A DNA stretch of 64,000 bases. Origin: Alphaproteobacteria bacterium (GTDB lineage Bacteria > Pseudomonadota > Alphaproteobacteria > Caulobacterales > Caulobacteraceae). Positions 60,678 through 64,000 of the stretch are shown here, in pieces. Positions within the stretch are counted from its first letter, which is position 1; every line of letters starts with the position of its first letter. The translations under genes and the position numbers were made by a program. Location: the NCBI GenBank assembly GCA_018820205.1, contig JAHJOK010000075.1, positions 186,001-250,000 on the forward strand, read 5' to 3'. Under the pieces are notes generated by a model. It made no database searches. It worked only from the letters and a program-made list of their open reading frames with translations, and had not been told where the DNA came from.

Positions 60678-61502
60678 GTGAACGGCCTGCCGGTGAACGA
60701 ACTGCTGCTGCTGGGCGCAGCCGTGCTGGCGGCGGGGTTGGCGGGCGGGCTGATCGCAGGCCTGTTCGGCGTCGGCGGCGGCACGGTGCTGGTGCCAGCT
60801 CTGTTCTATGCGTTTTCGGTGCTGGGGCTGGGCGGTGAGAGCAATCTGCATGTCGCCATCGGCACGTCTTTGCTGACCATCGTGGCGACGTCCTGGCGGT
60901 CGCTGGGGGCCCACCGGGCGCACGGCGCCGTGGACGAGCAGGTGCTGAAGACCTGGACGCCCTGGGTCGGGGCGGGCGCCCTGGTCGGGGCCGGTCTGAC
61001 CGGGTTGACGTCGATGGAGGGGCTGGCCGTCGTCTACGGCGTCTGCCTGTTGATCGTCGCGGCGCAGATGGGCCTGCTGCCCGAGACCGTGACCCTGAGA
61101 AGCGACTTGCCGACCGGCTGGTGGCGGCGGGGCGTCGGCGGGCTGATCGGCCTGTTGTCGGCGATGATGGGCGTGGGCGGCGGCAGTTTCGGGGGGATGC
61201 TGATGACCCTGTGCGGGCGGCCGATCCATCAGGCCGTGGCGACGGCGTCCGGTTTCGGCATCGCCATCGGGGCGGCGGCGACGGTGGGCTTCGTCGGCTT
61301 CGGCTGGGGGGCGGACGGGCGGCCGCCGTTGAGCCTGGGGTATGTCAATGTCCCGGCGGCGGTGGCGATGGGGGTGCTGACCACGCTTGTGGCGCCGTTC
61401 GGGGCGCGGCTGGCGCACCGGCTGGACCGCAGGGTGCTGAGGCGGGCGTTCGCCCTCTATCTGCTGGCGACGGCGGTTTCGGTGGTCGTAAAGGCCTTCT
61501 AG
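60678..61502 (+). CDS. TauE/SafE family sulfite exporter-like permease
   Basis: GLIAGLFGVGGGTVLVPALFYAF; GLLSAMMGVGGGSFGGMLMTL, polytopic. Confidence 0.9.
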   Translation: MNGLPVNELLLLGAAVLAAGLAGGLIAGLFGVGGGTVLVPALFYAFSVLGLGGESNLHVAIGTSLLTIVATSWRSLGAHRAHGAVDEQVLKTWTPWVGAGALVGAGLTGLTSMEGLAVVYGVCLLIVAAQMGLLPETVTLRSDLPTGWWRRGVGGLIGLLSAMMGVGGGSFGGMLMTLCGRPIHQAVATASGFGIAIGAAATVGFVGFGWGADGRPPLSLGYVNVPAAVAMGVLTTLVAPFGARLAHRLDRRVLRRAFALYLLATAVSVVVKAF

Positions 61503-62065
61503 GGCCGCAGGGTCAGGCCGGTGGGTCGCGCCTCGAAGGCCGACAGCCGACCCAGATAGCTCATGCCCAGCAGCGAGTGGGGCAGGCCCTTCTCCACGAC
61601 CAGGGCGCGCACGTCCTCGACGCGGGCGCCGGCGACGGCGACATGTTTCAGATCGACCGGCGCAGCCTTGACGGGGCCGGAGGCGGTCTCGACCGTCTGG
61701 GTGAAGTCGGAGGGAGACAGACGCAGGCCCAGCCGCAGGGCGTCGTCGCGGGTCAGGGCCACGACGCTGGCGCCGGTGTCGACCAGCACCCGGATGGCGC
61801 GACCGTCGATGTCGGCCTCGGCCCAGTAGTGACCGTCGGCGGCGCGGGTGATCTGGGCCGGCTGACCCGGCGCAGACGCGGGTGTCGGTATCGCGACGGG
61901 CGCGGTCAGGACGGCGGCCTCGGCCACGCGCGGTTCGTGATGGGTCAGAAGCCAGGCGACGCTGAGGGAGGAAGCGGTCGCGGCGGCCATGACTATGGCG
62001 GACTGGAGATCGAAACGCACCTTCAGCGCCCTCGTGAACACGCCGCTTCTGCGACGCGCCCACAC
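61499..62065 (-). CDS. Membrane-anchored retropepsin-like aspartic protease
   Basis: VLVDTGASVVALTRDDALRLGL; LLGMSYLGRLSAFE. Confidence 0.9.
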   Translation of the reverse strand: MWARRRSGVFTRALKVRFDLQSAIVMAAATASSLSVAWLLTHHEPRVAEAAVLTAPVAIPTPASAPGQPAQITRAADGHYWAEADIDGRAIRVLVDTGASVVALTRDDALRLGLRLSPSDFTQTVETASGPVKAAPVDLKHVAVAGARVEDVRALVVEKGLPHSLLGMSYLGRLSAFEARPTGLTLRP

Positions 62066-62120
62066 TGCACGCTCGGGGTTGGGATGCGGTGAACCGACGT
62101 GGCTGACGAAAGGTTACCGG

Positions 62121-62336
62121 TCAAAAACCGAGTTTTGCCGGGTCGATTCGTGACTGGCGTATTGGGAGTTCCGTCATGATTTCAGCACGTTGTGGATCGC
62201 TCAACGCGCTCCACCCGCCGATTTCCGACAGGGTGCGATAGCATCCCAGGCACAGGCCCGTCGGCCCGTCCACGATGCAGACCTGGATGCAGGGCGTGGC
62301 GATCGACCGTGGCGGTGGCGCTACATTCGACGACAT
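62121..62336 (-). CDS. DUF1289 family protein
   Basis: [41 protein letters not shown]. Confidence 0.93.
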   Translation of the reverse strand: MSSNVAPPPRSIATPCIQVCIVDGPTGLCLGCYRTLSEIGGWSALSDPQRAEIMTELPIRQSRIDPAKLGF

Positions 62337-62487
62337 GAATACGAAAACTACTCCGAAGTCGGACTAAAAAACTTGCATTTGGTCGTAGATGTGCGAGGGT
62401 GATCTCGACGCGAAACGACTAAGAGGGTGAAAATCCCTGCAAGCACGACGCGTCTCTTTTCATCGTTCAGCGAAAGGAGACGCCAGG

Positions 62488-62643
62488 ATGAACGAGAGAG
62501 ACAAGAACCTCCAGCACGCCATGATGAGCTTCGCCATCTGGGGCGGAATGCTGGTGAACAACCGACAGCCGCGGTCCAGCGACCGGGTCGTCAGCCACCC
62601 CTCGAACTTCGTGCCTTTCCGGTTCGACAAGCCCCGGACCTGA
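62488..62643 (+). CDS. 51-aa small protein (below ORF-track cutoff)
   Basis: MNERDKNLQHAMMSFAIWGGMLVNNRQPRSSDRVVSHPSNFVPFRFDKPRT*; AAGGAGA ribosome-binding site upstream; strong terminator right after the stop. Confidence 0.6.
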   Translation: MNERDKNLQHAMMSFAIWGGMLVNNRQPRSSDRVVSHPSNFVPFRFDKPRT

Positions 62644-62650
62644 AACTGAA

Positions 62651-62676
62651 AAAGCCCCGGCCGACGGCCGGGGCTT
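62651..62676 (+). terminator. Rho-independent terminator
   Basis: AAAGCCCCGGCC-GAC-GGCCGGGGCTTTT. Confidence 0.9.
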
Positions 62677-62698
62677 TTGTTTGGGCGTCGCGCCTGTC

Positions 62699-63721
62699 TT
62701 ATCCGTCGGCGCGTTGCGGCGGCGTCTGCATCGAGCGGGTCGCGGGCACGCCGATTGAGGGCGTCCGCGGGGCGCCGGCCGTCTGGCCCGGCTTCATGAA
62801 CTTCACCAGCACCCGCTGACCGATCAGCAGCGGCGCGTCGCCGACCGTGACGACGACCTCGACCACCCGCTCGTCGGAGCGCTGCGACGGGTCGTCCGAG
62901 GCCAGCTTGCGCGCCCCGAAGACGGCTGCGCGGCGCAGCACCGTGCCGACATAGACCTTGGACGGATCGCCCTCTGGCGTGACCTCGACGGCCTGGCCGT
63001 TGGTGATGTTGGGAATGTCGCTTTCGACGATCTCGGCGCGGGCGATGCGCGGGGCGACAGGCTCCAGATCGAACATGTTGGACACGTTCAGGGTCGAGGC
63101 GCCGGCGCCGGGATTGGCGTAGCGGCGCACGATCCGTCCGTTGGCCGGCGAGCGGATGACGGTCAGCTCGACATTGTAGGCGGCCTGGTCGCGGCGGGCG
63201 CGGGCCGTCTGGACCTGGGCCTGCTGGGCGGCGAGGCGGGCCTGGGCCTGGGCGATGTCGTCGCGGGCCTGGTCCAGCCGTTGTCCGGCGACGAAATTGG
63301 TGGCGACCAGGCGTTCCAGTCGGTCGTATTCGCGCTGGGCGGTGCGTATATCGACCTGGATCAGGTTCAGCTGGCTCTGGGCCGAAGCGAGGTCGGCGGC
63401 GGCGGTCTGAAGCGCCAGACGCGGCTCGTCGTCTTCCTGACGGGCCAGGATCTGGCCGGCCACGACCTGATCGCCTTCCTGCACCAGCACATCGCGCACG
63501 ATGCCGCCGCGACGGGCCGCGATCTGGATGATGCCGCCCTCGATATCGACCTTGCCGTTGGCGATAGCGGCGTAGGGGCTTTCGACCTTTTCGGCGGCGG
63601 CCTTTTCGTCCTGGGCCTTTTTGGACGCGTTGGCGCCCTGCAGGAAGACGAAGCCGACGACCAGGACGAGGATCAGCAGAATGCCGATCCAGACCCATTT
63701 GTTCTTCAGGAAGGCGGGCAT
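62699..63721 (-). CDS. HlyD-family/RND-type periplasmic adaptor
   Basis: N-terminal TM; GGIVRDVLVQEGDQVVAGQILARQ; coiled-coil; VIRSPANGRIVRRYANPGA. Confidence 0.92.
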   Translation of the reverse strand: MPAFLKNKWVWIGILLILVLVVGFVFLQGANASKKAQDEKAAAEKVESPYAAIANGKVDIEGGIIQIAARRGGIVRDVLVQEGDQVVAGQILARQEDDEPRLALQTAAADLASAQSQLNLIQVDIRTAQREYDRLERLVATNFVAGQRLDQARDDIAQAQARLAAQQAQVQTARARRDQAAYNVELTVIRSPANGRIVRRYANPGAGASTLNVSNMFDLEPVAPRIARAEIVESDIPNITNGQAVEVTPEGDPSKVYVGTVLRRAAVFGARKLASDDPSQRSDERVVEVVVTVGDAPLLIGQRVLVKFMKPGQTAGAPRTPSIGVPATRSMQTPPQRADG

Positions 63722-63745
63722 GAGACGTGTCCTTGGGGCGTGTTC

Positions 63746-64000
63746 TTAGTGGGACGCCAGGGTGGCGTTCGGATTGGGCGTGCGGCGTTCATCGGAGATG
63801 ATGACGCCGTCCTCGATCTTGATGACCCGGTCGGCCCATTCCTCGAGTCGGGGGTCGTGGGTGACGCAGATGACCGCCGCGCCATGCTCGCTGGCCGCGC
63901 GGCGCAGCAGGCGGATCACGACCTGGCCGTTTTCGCCGTCCAGCGCCGAGGTCGGTTCGTCGGCGAACAGGATCTGGGGGTCCTTGGCCAGGGCGCGGGC
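63746..64000 (-). CDS. ABC transporter ATP-binding protein, N-terminus cut by window edge
   Basis: ARALAKDPQILFADEPTSALDGENGQVVIRLLRRAASEHGAAVICVTHDPRLEEWADRVIKIEDG: Walker B, D-loop and H-loop. Confidence 0.92.
   Translation of the reverse strand, partial: ARALAKDPQILFADEPTSALDGENGQVVIRLLRRAASEHGAAVICVTHDPRLEEWADRVIKIEDGVIISDERRTPNPNATLASH

Overview
GC-rich chromosomal window that reads as an alphaproteobacterium. It is probably Caulobacterales/Brevundimonas-like, judged from gene style and not verified. Coding density is high, and I saw no rRNA, tRNA, CRISPR array, transposase or prophage. Recognisable modules, left to right: a TPR protein cut by the left edge; GH16, DUF1428, VOC and HxlR genes; a TadG-like VWA protein coupled to a 69-aa FlgC-like miniprotein; mtgA; WD40, DUF1330, SDR and CobW genes; Entner-Doudoroff genes (glk, edd, pgl, zwf) contiguous with a complete-looking his cluster headed by a TrpR/YerC-like gene; a degenerate GGDEF-EAL protein next to an exported cupredoxin-like protein, DUF3034 and an exported truncated haemoglobin; an ATP-grasp/alpha-E/transglutaminase/Anbu cluster; a TonB receptor with piuC; mpl and an S66 peptidase; an alpha/beta hydrolase, a membrane spermidine-synthase-like protein and a Tat-lipoprotein PCMT-like protein; metX-metB behind a SAM-I type riboswitch; a thr leader/attenuator before an ACT-less aspartokinase-homoserine dehydrogenase fusion; thrB, thrC; an assimilatory sulfate reduction cluster; dusA, TauE/SafE, a retropepsin-like protein, DUF1289, and an HlyD/ABC exporter cut by the right edge. 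The strongest items for a second look are the HisC-like pseudo-domain fused to HisB (PLP lysine replaced by Leu), the ACT-less AK-HSD with its attenuator, the SAM riboswitch, the exported truncated-haemoglobin neighbourhood, the exported PCMT/spermidine-synthase-like pair, the TadG/mini-FlgC coupling, and several families of palindromic repeats, one of them inside a coding sequence. All calls come from reading the sequence; no database search was run.
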